Shown: positions 1 to 10,572, counted from the stretch's first letter. The stretch: 64,000 nt of DNA from Micromonospora andamanensis (GCF_016863495.1 NZ_BOOZ01000014.1:1-64000); one strand, 5' to 3'. Program-made: numbers and translations. Notes: generated from the letters alone by a model not told the origin.

Positions 1-106
1 GAAGTTGTTTGTCCAGTAGCGCCTCGTCGAAGTGGTGGGGTGGGCGGGGTGGCGGGTTATCCACAGGGGCGGCGGGCGGTGCTTGCGGTCGTCCATGGTG
101 GACGGC

Positions 107-1000
107 ATGGCCAGATCTGCTCGGCGTCCGCCGCAACTGCGCGGGCGCGTCTTCCGTGGTTCCCGTGCTGTGGCCCGAGGAATACTGACCCGGGGTGAGC
201 TACGCAGCAGGGCGTGGCGACCGGTCTTCCGGGACGTGTACGCCGACGCACAGCTCACGATCTCGCACCGCACCCGGTGCCTGGCCGCGGCGCGGTGGGT
301 GCTTCCACCCGGTGCGGCGATCGCCGGTCGGAGCGCCGCCGCGCTGTTCGGTGCCGGGTTAATCGGGGACGCCGAACCGCTCGACATCCTCGTACCCTCA
401 GGTCTCCGCTTCGGGCCGGTCGCCGGTCTGGTGGTGCACACCGGCGAGGTCGCCGAGGCCGATGTGCTGTCGCTCTCCGGCATACCGGTCACCACCCCGC
501 TACGCACCTGCTGGGACCTGGCCCGGTGGCTGGATCCGGAGGAGGCCGTGGTCGTGGTGGACCGGTTGCTCGGTCAACGACTGGTGCGCGCCGATGAGTT
601 GAGGGAGATGGCGGACCGCCGTCGCGGTGCCCGGGGCTGGAAACGCATGCTCAGGGTGGCGCAGCTGGCCGACCCGGGCGCGGAGTCGGCTCAGGAGTCG
701 CGGCTGCGGGTGCGGATCGTGCTGGCCGGTGTTCGTCGGCCAGTCACCCAGTTCGTGGTCGAACGCGACGGCAGGTTCATCGCCCGGGTCGACCTCGCCT
801 GGCCGGAGTTGAAGATCGCGGTCGAGTACGACGGGCTCTGGCACGACGACCCGCGGCAGCTCCATCGCGACCGGCGACGCCTCAACCGTCTGCTTGGCGA
901 GGACTGGATCGTCTTGCACGTGACCGCCCAACGGCTCCGCGAGGATTTCGAGGGCTTCCTCGCCGAACTTCGCCAGGCCCTCCGCACCCGCACCCGCTGA
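107..1000 (+). CDS. AbiEi-like N-terminal / DUF559-type C-terminal protein
   Basis: Predicted 297-residue cytoplasmic protein. The N-terminal half (LRGRVFRGSRAVARG, then SHRTRCLAAARWVLPPG) resembles the AbiEi-antitoxin-like winged-helix proteins common in actinobacteria. The C-terminal 100 residues carry a DUF559/Vsr-like nuclease-fold signature: VDLAWPELKIAVEYDG, then H, D and R residues in WHDDPRQLHRDRRR, then a terminal WIVLHVTAQ strand. Such fusions are usually annotated as type IV toxin-antitoxin AbiEi antitoxin-domain proteins, but their function is unproven. No partner toxin gene lies next to it. In-frame ATGs occur at 32, 95 and 107; I prefer 107 because the family homology begins immediately after it. 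Its 3' end converges on the deaminase gene. Confidence 0.75.
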   Translation: MARSARRPPQLRGRVFRGSRAVARGILTRGELRSRAWRPVFRDVYADAQLTISHRTRCLAAARWVLPPGAAIAGRSAAALFGAGLIGDAEPLDILVPSGLRFGPVAGLVVHTGEVAEADVLSLSGIPVTTPLRTCWDLARWLDPEEAVVVVDRLLGQRLVRADELREMADRRRGARGWKRMLRVAQLADPGAESAQESRLRVRIVLAGVRRPVTQFVVERDGRFIARVDLAWPELKIAVEYDGLWHDDPRQLHRDRRRLNRLLGEDWIVLHVTAQRLREDFEGFLAELRQALRTRTR

Positions 1001-1059
1001 TCCCACCACCCCATGCGCAACCCCGAACGGGCACAAGCGCGGGCGGCACAACTACAGAC

Positions 1060-1118
1060 GGCAGCTTCGGGGAAACTGCCGCCTCAGATCGTGTCGAGGG
1101 GACACTGTCCCCGAAGTT
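1060..1118. terminator. Putative bidirectional terminator between convergent genes
   Basis: Between the stop codons at 1000 and 1160, CTTCGGGGA (1065-1073) pairs perfectly with TCCCCGAAG (1108-1116). Smaller internal palindromes (GGGGACACTGTCCCC around 1098-1112) could form alternatives. There is no T-tract, as is usual for high-GC actinobacteria. Confidence 0.4.
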
Positions 1119-1159
1119 GCACACGCCGCCCGCGGATCAGGTGGTGTGAGCAGGGCAGG

Positions 1160-1540
1160 CTAGTGGGGGGTGGGTGGGGTCAGGTCGGTGACGGGCAGGA
1201 CCTTCGGATCCTCGGGGTTGCCGACGATGACGCGTAAGGCCGGATAGCGGTCGGTCAGGAGCTGCCGGCAGGCGGCGCAGGGGGTGACGATCGACCGGCC
1301 CCGGTCGCCGACCGTGACGATCGTCTCCAGCTCACCCACGCCCTGCGTGGCGGCGGTGCCGACCGCGATCGTCTCAGGGCACGCTCCGCCGGCCACGTGC
1401 ACCACATTGACGGCGGAGATCACCCGACCATCGGCGGTACGGGCCGCCGTCGCGAGAGTGTGGGCTGCGCTGCGGCAACGCAGCTTTGCCACCGCGCTGG
1501 CAGCCTGCACCAGTGCCCGGTCGGTGTCCCGCATCGTCAT
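1160..1540 (-). CDS. Cytidine deaminase-like (blasticidin-S deaminase type) zinc enzyme
   Basis: Protein of 126 residues with the cytidine deaminase fold signature. GGACPETIAVG supplies the Cys zinc ligand and the Glu proton shuttle, and TPCAACRQLL supplies the other two zinc cysteines. The first motif reads C-P-E instead of the common C-A-E or H-A-E, and the short length fits the CDA/blasticidin-S deaminase group. Expected reaction: hydrolytic deamination of cytidine, deoxycytidine or a related base in salvage. The frame extends upstream to 1684 only by reading through a palindromic repeat, so I chose the ATG at 1540 (a second ATG is at 1534), preceded by GGGGA. The gene is convergent with the upstream AbiEi/DUF559 gene. 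Substrate specificity cannot be told from sequence. Confidence 0.8.
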   Translation of the reverse strand: MTMRDTDRALVQAASAVAKLRCRSAAHTLATAARTADGRVISAVNVVHVAGGACPETIAVGTAATQGVGELETIVTVGDRGRSIVTPCAACRQLLTDRYPALRVIVGNPEDPKVLPVTDLTPPTPH

Positions 1541-1616
1541 CGGCGTCCCCGTGTTCCGCTCCCCAGTTCGGCGCCCAACGATAGACCTCCGCCGTGCTGG
1601 TGCCACCGCACCGCCT

Positions 1617-1687
1617 CCTTTGCTCTGCTTCAACCCACGCATCGACTCGACGCCGCAACCGTTGCGCCGGGTGAAGCAGAGCAAAGG
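1617..1687 (+). repeat. Palindromic intergenic repeat, family A copy 1
   Basis: Perfect 16-bp terminal inverted arms, CCTTTGCTCTGCTTCA (1617-1632) and its complement TGAAGCAGAGCAAAGG (1672-1687), enclose a 39-bp centre containing CACGCATCG and CCGTTGCG. A second copy at 18321-18390 lies in opposite orientation: its reverse complement keeps both arms and both internal blocks. The element resembles a REP/MITE-like repeat; it has no coding capacity. Confidence 0.85.
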
Positions 1688-1889
1688 GGGCCCGGGCGGC
1701 CAGCCTCAGGCCGCACACACCACCGCGCGACCGACCAGGCCCGGACGCCCCATCGCGATCAGCCCCGTCCAGCCCAGCCCGGGCTCCACTGCGCGGCCAG
1801 CCCGATCCGGCCACCTCGACTCGCCGCCGCCGCACCGCCTGGACATCGCCCGCCCGGTTTCGGACCTACCCGGAGCCGGCCCAGCCCGG

Positions 1890-1952
1890 CCCGGCCGGAG
1901 CAGGCAGGCCCGGCCGGAGCAGGCAGGCCCGGCCGGAGCAGGGCCGGAGCAG
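1890..1952. repeat. 19-bp tandem repeat
   Basis: The unit CCCGGCCGGAGCAGGCAGG occurs at 1890-1908 and 1909-1927. A third, truncated copy starts at 1928 and is followed by a shorter GCCGGAGCAGGG echo. It ends about 55 bp upstream of the hrpA start and may be variable in length between strains. Confidence 0.8.
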
Positions 1953-2007
1953 GGCGCGGGTAACCAGGAGGCGGACCGGGCAGCGGCTGCCTATCCTTGG
2001 CCACGAC

Positions 2008-5000
2008 ATGCAGAATCCAGCCTCAACCGCCGCGACCGATCCCGTTCGGGAGTTGCAGCGTCGCCTGTCCCCGCTGATGTTCCGCGACCAGCGTCACCTG
2101 CGCCGTCGACTCGACGGGCTGCGGAAGCTCCGCGACCCGAGGCGACGCGAATCGGTGCTGGCGGAGATCGTCGCCGAGACGGCCGCGGCGGAGGTCCGGC
2201 TGGAGCGGCGGAAAGCCGCGGTCCCGACAATCGTCTACCCGGCAAGTCTGCCGGTCAGCGAGCGCAAGGATGACATCGCCGCGGCGATCCGCGACCACCA
2301 GGTGGTGATCGTGGCGGGTGAGACCGGCTCGGGAAAGACCACCCAGTTGCCGAAGATCTGCCTGGAGCTGGGACGTGGCATCAGCGGGCTGATCGGTCAC
2401 ACCCAGCCCCGGCGGTTGGCCGCGCGTACGGTGGCCGACCGGATCGCCGAGGAGTTGGGGACCGAGCTCGGTGACGTGGTCGGCTACAAGGTGCGCTTCA
2501 CCGATCAGGTGGGCGAGAACAGCCTGGTCAAGTTGATGACCGACGGCATCCTGCTGGCCGAGTTGCAGACCGACCGGATGCTGCGCCAGTACGACACGTT
2601 GATCATCGACGAGGCGCACGAGCGCAGCCTCAACATCGACTTCATTCTCGGGTACCTCAGGCAGCTCCTGCCCCGCCGTCCCGACCTCAAGGTGGTCATC
2701 ACCTCGGCGACGATCGAGACCGACAGGTTCGCCCGGCACTTCGCCGGCCCACCGACCGCCGAGCATCCCGACGGCGAGCCGGCGCCGGTGGTGGAGGTCT
2801 CCGGCCGGACCTACCCGGTGGAGGTGCGTTACCGGCCGCTCGTCGAGGTCGCCGACGGCGACGAGGAGGACGCCGACGAGGAGAACGTCCGCGACCAGAT
2901 CCAGGCCATCGGGGACGCCGTCGAGGAACTGGCCGCCGAGGGGCCGGGCGACATCCTGGTCTTCCTCAGCGGTGAGCGGGAGATCCGGGACACCGCCGAG
3001 GCGCTGGGCAAGCTGGTGCAGAACAAGCGGTCGCTGCTCGGCACCGAGATCCTGCCGCTGTACGCCCGACTCAGCGTCGCCGAGCAGCACCGGGTCTTCG
3101 CCCCGCACGCCGGCCGCCGGGTGGTGCTGGCCACGAACGTGGCGGAGACCTCGCTGACCGTGCCCGGCATCAAGTTCGTGGTGGATCCCGGCACCGCCCG
3201 GATCTCCCGTTACTCGCAGCGGCTGAAGGTCCAGCGGCTGCCGATCGAGCCGGTCTCCCAGGCCAGCGCCAACCAGCGCAAGGGCCGCTGCGGGCGTACC
3301 TCGGACGGCATCTGCATCCGGCTCTACGACGAGCAGGACTTCGACTCCCGCCCCGAGTTCACCGACCCGGAGATCCTGCGGACCAACCTGGCCTCGGTCA
3401 TCCTCCAGATGACCGCCATCGGCCTGGGTGACATCGCCGCCTTCCCGTTCATCGACCCACCGGACCGTCGCAACGTCACCGACGGCGTGAACCTGCTGCA
3501 CGAGTTGGGTGCCATCGACCCGGCCGAGACCGAGCCGACGAAGCGGCTCACCACGCTCGGTCGGCGGCTGGCCCAGCTGCCTGTCGACCCCCGGCTGGCC
3601 CGGATGGTGCTGGAGGGCGAACGCAACGGCTGCGCCACCGAGGTGATGGTGATCGCCGCGGCCCTGTCGATCCAGGATCCGCGTGAGCGGCCGGCGGACA
3701 AGCAGGCCCAGGCCGACCAGGCGCACGCCCGGTTCGCGGACAAGGAGTCCGACTTCGTCGCGTACCTCAATCTGTGGCGGTACCTGCGGGAGCAGCAGCG
3801 GGCGCTCTCCTCCAGCGCGTTCCGGCGGATGTGTCGGGCCGAGTACCTCAACTACCTGCGGGTCCGCGAGTGGCAGGACATCGTCAGTCAGTTGCGGCAG
3901 GTGTTGCGTACCGCTGAAGCCACCGGCCGGGGACGCGGCCGGCGAGGCGGCGCGGACGACGCGCCCGACGGCGGCGGGCGGCGCCAGGCCGGCGCGGACC
4001 TGCCGGAGGAGATCGACACACCCAAGGTGCACCAGTCGCTGCTGCCCGGTCTGCTGTCGCACATCGGCCTCAAGGACGCGCAGAAGCACGAGTACCTGGG
4101 GGCGCGCGGGGCGAAGTTCGCCCTGTTCCCGGGTTCGGCGTTGTTCCGTAAGCCACCTCGCTGGGTGATGGCCGCCGAGCTGGTGGAGACCTCCCGGCTG
4201 TGGGGGCGGGTGAACGGGCGGATCGAGCCGGAGTGGGTCGAGCCGCTCGCCCAGCACCTGGTCAAGCGCAGCTACAGCGAGCCGCACTGGGAGAAGAAGC
4301 AGGCGGCGGTGATGGCGTACGAGAAGGTCACCCTCTTCGGTGTCCCGCTTGTCACCTCCCGGAAGGTGAACTTCGGTCGGATCGACCCGACGTTGAGCCG
4401 GGAGCTGTTCATCAGGCACGCGCTGGTCGAGGGCGACTGGTCCACCCACCACCAGTTCTGGCGGGACAACCAGCGGCTGCTGACCGAGGTGGAGGAGTTG
4501 GAGAATCGCGCCCGGCGGCGCGACATCCTGGTCGACGACGAGACCATCTTCCAGTTCTACGACGAGCGGATCCCGGCCGAGGTGGTCTCCGGGCGGCACT
4601 TCGACAGTTGGTGGAAGACGACCCGGCGGGAGCGGCCCGAGTTGCTCACCTTCACCCGGGAGCTGCTTGTCAACGCGGGCCGGGGTGGGCTGGACGAGGC
4701 CGATTACCCCGACGAGTGGCGGGCTGAGGGGGTGGCACTGCCGCTGACGTACACGTTCGACCCGGGCACCCCGGCCGACGGGGTGACCGTGGACATCCCG
4801 CTGCCGTTGCTCAACCAGATGCCCGCCGAGAGCTTCGACTGGCAGGTGCCGGGGCTGCGCGAGGAGCTGGCGGTGGCGCTGATCCGGTCGCTGCCGAAGC
4901 CGGTACGGCGCAACTTCGTACCGGTTCCCGACTACGCCCGCGCCGCGCTGGCCGCGATCACCCCGGGCGAGGAGCCGCTGCTGGACGCGTTGACCCGGCA

Positions 5001-6075
5001 GCTGCGGCGGATGACCGGGGTGACCGTGCCGAGGGACGCCTGGGATCTGGGCAGGCTGCCACCGCATCTACGGGTCACCTTCCGGGTGCTCGGTGACGAC
5101 GACAAACCGGTCGCCGAGGGCAAGGATCTGCCGGCCCTGCAACGTCAGCTCAAGGCCGAGGTACGCCAGGTGGTGGCCGCCGCCGCGCCGGAGGTGGCCC
5201 GTTCGGGGCTCACCGGCTGGGAGATCGGTACGCTGCCGCGCACCATCGAGCAGGTACGGGCCGGCTACGCGGTGACCGCCTACCCGGCGCTCGTGGACGA
5301 GGGCGCCACGGTCGGCGTTAAGGTGTTCGACTCCCCGGCCGAGCAGGAGGCCGCCCACTGGGCCGGCACCCGGCGGCTGCTGCGGCTGACCGTGCCGTCC
5401 CCGGCGAAGTTCCTCCAAGGCCGGTTGACCAACGAGGCGAAGCTGGCGTTGTCCCGCAACCCGCACGGCGGGGTGCAGGCGTTGATCGAGGACGCGGCCG
5501 GCGCGGCGATCGACAAGCTGGTCATCGAGGCGGGCGGCCCGGCGTGGGACGAGGCGGGTTTCGCCGCGTTGCGCGAGAAGGTCCGGGCCGAGCTGGTGGA
5601 CACGGTGGTGGCGGTGATGGACCGGGTCCGGGCGGTGCTCGCCACCGCGTACGCGGTGCAGCAGCGCCTCGGCGCGACGCGGAACCTGGCCGTGGTGGCC
5701 GCCCTGGCCGACATCCGCAACCAGCTCAACGGACTGGTGCACGCCGGATTCATCACCGAGGCCGGGTACGCCCGACTGCCCGACCTGCTGCGGTACCTGA
5801 CCGCGATCGAGCGTCGACTGGACCGGCTGCCGAGCAACCCGGCGCGGGACAAGCAGCAGCAGGACCGCGTCGCGGTGGTGCAGCGCGAGTACGACGAACT
5901 GCTGGCCGCGCTCCCCCCGGCGAAACGCTCGTCGGAGGCGGTGCGCCAGATCCGCTGGATGATCGAGGAGCTACGGGTCAGCATCTTCGCCCAGGCCCTC
6001 GGCACCCCCTACCCCGTCTCCGAGCAACGCATCTACCGCGCCATGGACAACGCCGAAACCCGCCAACCTAGTTGA
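2008..6075 (+). CDS. hrpA: ATP-dependent RNA helicase HrpA (DEAH box)
   Basis: Protein of 1355 residues, the usual size for bacterial HrpA. It is a DEAH-box RNA helicase thought to act in mRNA processing and ribosome rescue in the cytoplasm. Visible motifs in order: Walker A GETGSGKTTQ near residue 107, motif II DEAH near 201, motif III SATIET, then motif VI QRKGRCGRTSDG near 425. HA2 and OB-fold regions and the long DUF3418 C-terminal domain follow. A short arginine/glycine-rich linker (near residues 637-660, RGRGRRGGADD) interrupts the middle. The ATG at 2008 fits the family N-terminus. The stop codon lies inside the left arm of a family B palindrome, so the gene runs directly into that repeat. 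Confidence 0.96.
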   Translation: MQNPASTAATDPVRELQRRLSPLMFRDQRHLRRRLDGLRKLRDPRRRESVLAEIVAETAAAEVRLERRKAAVPTIVYPASLPVSERKDDIAAAIRDHQVVIVAGETGSGKTTQLPKICLELGRGISGLIGHTQPRRLAARTVADRIAEELGTELGDVVGYKVRFTDQVGENSLVKLMTDGILLAELQTDRMLRQYDTLIIDEAHERSLNIDFILGYLRQLLPRRPDLKVVITSATIETDRFARHFAGPPTAEHPDGEPAPVVEVSGRTYPVEVRYRPLVEVADGDEEDADEENVRDQIQAIGDAVEELAAEGPGDILVFLSGEREIRDTAEALGKLVQNKRSLLGTEILPLYARLSVAEQHRVFAPHAGRRVVLATNVAETSLTVPGIKFVVDPGTARISRYSQRLKVQRLPIEPVSQASANQRKGRCGRTSDGICIRLYDEQDFDSRPEFTDPEILRTNLASVILQMTAIGLGDIAAFPFIDPPDRRNVTDGVNLLHELGAIDPAETEPTKRLTTLGRRLAQLPVDPRLARMVLEGERNGCATEVMVIAAALSIQDPRERPADKQAQADQAHARFADKESDFVAYLNLWRYLREQQRALSSSAFRRMCRAEYLNYLRVREWQDIVSQLRQVLRTAEATGRGRGRRGGADDAPDGGGRRQAGADLPEEIDTPKVHQSLLPGLLSHIGLKDAQKHEYLGARGAKFALFPGSALFRKPPRWVMAAELVETSRLWGRVNGRIEPEWVEPLAQHLVKRSYSEPHWEKKQAAVMAYEKVTLFGVPLVTSRKVNFGRIDPTLSRELFIRHALVEGDWSTHHQFWRDNQRLLTEVEELENRARRRDILVDDETIFQFYDERIPAEVVSGRHFDSWWKTTRRERPELLTFTRELLVNAGRGGLDEADYPDEWRAEGVALPLTYTFDPGTPADGVTVDIPLPLLNQMPAESFDWQVPGLREELAVALIRSLPKPVRRNFVPVPDYARAALAAITPGEEPLLDALTRQLRRMTGVTVPRDAWDLGRLPPHLRVTFRVLGDDDKPVAEGKDLPALQRQLKAEVRQVVAAAAPEVARSGLTGWEIGTLPRTIEQVRAGYAVTAYPALVDEGATVGVKVFDSPAEQEAAHWAGTRRLLRLTVPSPAKFLQGRLTNEAKLALSRNPHGGVQALIEDAAGAAIDKLVIEAGGPAWDEAGFAALREKVRAELVDTVVAVMDRVRAVLATAYAVQQRLGATRNLAVVAALADIRNQLNGLVHAGFITEAGYARLPDLLRYLTAIERRLDRLPSNPARDKQQQDRVAVVQREYDELLAALPPAKRSSEAVRQIRWMIEELRVSIFAQALGTPYPVSEQRIYRAMDNAETRQPS

Positions 6076-6131
6076 TCATGAGGTTGGCGGCACTTTGAAG
6101 ATCAAAAACCGCCGTCAACCTCATGATCGAC
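6072..6131. repeat. Palindromic intergenic repeat, family B copy 1 (probable terminator)
   Basis: GATCATGAGGTTG followed by GCGGC pairs with GCCG plus TCAACCTCATGATC across a loop containing TTGAAGATCAA, which itself can form a small inner hairpin. It overlaps the hrpA stop codon (6073-6075) and ends just before the lysR stop at 6137, so it separates two convergent genes. A near-identical copy is at 10573-10632. Confidence 0.85.
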
Positions 6132-6136
6132 AAGGG

Positions 6137-7069
6137 TCAGGGCAGCGGTTCGACGCCGGGTGGGAGTTGGGCGGTGGTGGTGGCGGTGTGCACGTAGTCG
6201 AGGAGGATGCGGCGTAGTTCGCGGCCGGCGTGGGTGGGTACGACGTCGCGGCGGCGGGCCACGGCGATGGTGCGGCGTACGCCCGGAGGCGCGAGCCGGG
6301 TGACGCGGATGCCGGGACGCCGGGCCACCACGATGCCGGGGACCAGGGCGATGCCCAGCCCGGCCTCGACGAAGCTGAGCACGGCGTCCATCTCGCCGCC
6401 GTCGACCGACAGGGTCGGTTCGAAGCCAGCGTCCCGGCACGCCTGGAGGGTGGCGTCACGCAGGTCGTAGCCCTCGCGGAACATCACCAGGGGCTGGTCG
6501 CGCAGGTCGGTGATGCGCAGGTCGGCACCGGGGTCGGCGGCCGGCACCGGCTCCACCGAGGCGACCACCAGGCTCTCGGTGAGGATCGGGTCGACGCGCA
6601 GCCCCGGGTCGGCGCCTTGCGCGGGCATGATGATCAACGCCAGGTCGAGGTCGCCGCGGAGCAGGTCCCGGACGAGGTCCTGCGAACCACCCTCCTCCAC
6701 CCGCAGGTCGACAGTGGGATGGGCGTCGCGGAAGCGGCGCAGCACCGGCGGGGCCAGCGAGGTGGCCAGGCTGGGGGTGGCGCCGAGGCGTACCCGGCCG
6801 CGTCGCAGGCCGACAAGTTCCTGCACCTCGCGGGTGGCGGTCTCGACGTCGGCCAGGATCCGGGTGGCCAGCGGCAGCAGCACCTCCCCCGCCGCGGTGA
6901 GCGTGATGTTGCCTCTTACCCGTTCGAAGAGAGGTGCGCCGAGGGTGTCCTCCAGGGCGTGAATTTGCTTACTCAACGAAGGCTGGGTGATGCCCACGAT
7001 GTCGGCCGCCTGGGTGAAATGTCGTACTTCGGCCACCGCGACGAAGTATTTCAGCTGATGGAGCTGCAT
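6137..7069 (-). CDS. LysR-family transcriptional regulator of the sdh operon
   Basis: LysR-type regulator of 310 residues. The N-terminal winged HTH is canonical (LHQLKYFVAVAEV, then FTQAADIVGITQPSLSKQIH, residues 3-45), followed by the linker and a type 2 periplasmic-binding-like effector domain. It is divergent from the sdhC-sdhA-sdhB operon, an arrangement seen widely in actinobacteria, so it probably controls succinate dehydrogenase in response to a metabolite. A palindrome with T-N11-A spacing at 7074-7088, 5 bp before its start codon, is a good candidate for its own operator and for autoregulation. The inducer cannot be read from the sequence. Confidence 0.92.
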   Translation of the reverse strand: MQLHQLKYFVAVAEVRHFTQAADIVGITQPSLSKQIHALEDTLGAPLFERVRGNITLTAAGEVLLPLATRILADVETATREVQELVGLRRGRVRLGATPSLATSLAPPVLRRFRDAHPTVDLRVEEGGSQDLVRDLLRGDLDLALIIMPAQGADPGLRVDPILTESLVVASVEPVPAADPGADLRITDLRDQPLVMFREGYDLRDATLQACRDAGFEPTLSVDGGEMDAVLSFVEAGLGIALVPGIVVARRPGIRVTRLAPPGVRRTIAVARRRDVVPTHAGRELRRILLDYVHTATTTAQLPPGVEPLP

Positions 7070-7073
7070 CTAC

Positions 7074-7088
7074 ATAGCTTATGGCTAT
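7074..7088. promoter_or_regulatory. LysR-type operator (T-N11-A palindrome)
   Basis: ATAGC-TTATG-GCTAT is a perfect 5-bp inverted repeat with the LysR consensus T-N11-A. It sits between the divergent lysR and sdhC genes, 22 bp upstream of the sdh -35 box. It contains the ATG at 7081, which argues against that codon being the sdhC start. Confidence 0.7.
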
Positions 7089-7109
7089 CAAGACTGCGGT
7101 GTCGATGCA

Positions 7110-7139
7110 TTGGACGACTGATCAAAGTGCTCCTAGCGT
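7110..7139 (+). promoter_or_regulatory. sdhCAB promoter, probably leaderless
   Basis: TTGGAC (7110-7115), an 18-bp spacer and TAGCGT (7134-7139) form a good SigA-like promoter. The expected transcription start is about 7 nt downstream, at the GTG at 7147, and no Shine-Dalgarno sequence precedes that codon. This supports a leaderless sdhC mRNA. Confidence 0.6.
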
Positions 7140-7146
7140 CGGTCGA

Positions 7147-7839
7147 GTGGTAGTCACGACGAGAACGCGGTCGCCCATCCGATCCAATGTCGGCCTCAAG
7201 GCCGTCATGGCGGTGACGGGCATCCTGCTGGTGCTGTTCCTCATCGCCCACATGCTGGGCAACCTGAAGATCTTCTCGGGCGCGACGTCGTTCGACCACT
7301 ACGCGCACTGGCTGCGCGACCTCGGCGTCCCCCTGCTGCCCAGCGCCGGATTCCTGTGGATCCAGCGGGTCGGCCTGCTGGCGGCGGTGCTGCTGCACAT
7401 CTGGGCCGCCACCGTCCTGGCGTTGCGCGCCCGGGCCGCCCGTCCGGTGCGCTACGCCCACCGCAAGAAGGTCCGGGGCAGCTACGCGGCCCGCACCATG
7501 CGCTGGGGCGGCGTGATCATCCTGCTCTTCGTGGTCTACCACATCCTCGACCTGACCACCGGCACGCTGAACCCGGTCGGCGACCCGTCCCGGCCGTACG
7601 CGAACGTGGTCGCCGACTTCGCCCCGGAGCGCTGGTACGTCACGGCCTTCTACACGCTGGCGATCGTCGCGCTCGGCTTCCACCTGCGGCACGGCGTGTT
7701 CAGCGCGCTGCGCAGCCTCGGCCAGCAGACCCCGCGTGGCGAGCAGCGGGCCCGGCTGGTGGCGCTGGTCTTCGCCGTCGTGCTCTGCGCCGGCTATCTC
7801 GTGGTCCCGTTCGCCGTACTCACCGGATTGGTGGCCTGA
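7147..7839 (+). CDS. sdhC: Succinate dehydrogenase cytochrome b subunit (b558 family)
   Basis: Membrane anchor subunit of about 230 residues for the succinate dehydrogenase/fumarate reductase encoded with SdhA and SdhB. It has about five hydrophobic helices with histidines suited to haem ligation ([31 protein letters not shown]), matching the single-chain di-haem b558 type rather than the SdhC/SdhD pair. It would pass electrons between SdhB and menaquinone. An ATG at 7081 is in frame, but it lies inside the putative LysR operator and only 12 bp from the divergent lysR start. I prefer the GTG at 7147, which sits exactly where the promoter predicts the transcript to begin. sdhA starts 2 bp after its stop. 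Confidence 0.9.
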   Translation: MVVTTRTRSPIRSNVGLKAVMAVTGILLVLFLIAHMLGNLKIFSGATSFDHYAHWLRDLGVPLLPSAGFLWIQRVGLLAAVLLHIWAATVLALRARAARPVRYAHRKKVRGSYAARTMRWGGVIILLFVVYHILDLTTGTLNPVGDPSRPYANVVADFAPERWYVTAFYTLAIVALGFHLRHGVFSALRSLGQQTPRGEQRARLVALVFAVVLCAGYLVVPFAVLTGLVA

Positions 7840-7841
7840 CC

Positions 7842-9775
<1,934 letters not shown>

Positions 9776-9779
<4 letters not shown>

Positions 9780-10537
9780 ACCTGACCCTGCGCATCTGGC
9801 GCCAGTCCGGCCCCCAGGACAAGGGTCGGATGGTGACCTACCAGGTCGACGACGTCTCCCCGGACATGTCGTTCCTGGAAATGCTCGACGTGCTCAACGA
9901 GCGCCTCATCCTCGCCGGCGACGAGCCCATCGCCTTCGACCACGACTGCCGCGAGGGCATCTGCGGCATGTGCGGCCTCATGATCAACGGGGACGCGCAC
10001 GGTCCGCAGCGCGGTACCACCGCCTGCCAGCTGCACATGCGGCAGTTCAAGGACGGCGACACCATCGACATCGAGCCGTGGCGCGCGCGGGCCTTCCCGG
10101 TCATCAAGGACCTGGTGGTCAACCGCAACGCCTTCGACAAGATCATCGCTGCCGGCGGGTACGTCACCGCGCCCACCGGTAGCGCACCGGAGGCGCACTC
10201 CGTGCCGGTGGCCAAGGCCGACGCGGACGCCGCCTTCGAGTCCGCCGCCTGCATCGGCTGCGGCGCCTGCGTGGCCGCCTGCCCCAACGGCTCGGGCATG
10301 CTCTTCACCGCCGCCAAGGTCACCCAGCTCTCGCTGCTGCCCCAGGGCCAGCCGGAGCGCTTCACCCGGGTGATCGGCATGGTCGACGCGCACGACGAGG
10401 CCGGCTTCGGCGGCTGCACCAACGCCGGCGAGTGCACGGTGGTCTGCCCGAAGGGCATCCCCCTGACCACAATCGGCCGCCTCAACCGCGACTACCTGGC
10501 CGCCACCACCCGCCACGCCGACACCCCCGGCACCTGA
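9776..10537 (+). CDS. sdhB: Succinate dehydrogenase iron-sulfur subunit
   Basis: Iron-sulfur subunit of 253 residues. The N-terminal ferredoxin domain shows the [2Fe-2S] cysteines [10 protein letters not shown] plus a later Cys in TTACQLH. The C-terminal domain shows [12 protein letters not shown] and [14 protein letters not shown] for the [4Fe-4S] and [3Fe-4S] centres. It wires SdhA to the haem subunit SdhC. The GTG start overlaps the sdhA stop by 4 bp, so the three genes form a tight operon. A family B palindrome 36 bp after the stop probably ends the transcript. Confidence 0.96.
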
Positions 10538-10572
10538 CCCGCCGCGACCGGCCCACCCCCACCTCCTGCTCC

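Larger units (their letters stand above)
1541..2007. other. 467-bp intergenic region with repeats, no gene
   Basis: This divergent gap between the deaminase and hrpA holds a 71-bp palindromic repeat (family A, 1617-1687) and a 19-bp tandem repeat (1890-1952). Open frames crossing it are proline/arginine-rich, have no recognisable domain and run through the repeats. Promoters for both flanking genes must lie here, but I could not pick them with confidence. Confidence 0.6.

Noticed and set aside
1541..2007. Proline/arginine-rich frames upstream of hrpA
   Set aside because: They cross the palindrome and tandem repeats and have no conserved segment.
2023..5067. Long open frame antisense to hrpA (about 1000 codons)
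   Set aside because: High GC leaves few stops on the opposite strand. The product is low-complexity with no domains, and hrpA motifs are clear on the plus strand.
7356..7841. N-terminal extension of SdhA
   Set aside because: It overlaps sdhC; the ATG at 7842 matches the family N-terminus and follows sdhC by 2 bp.
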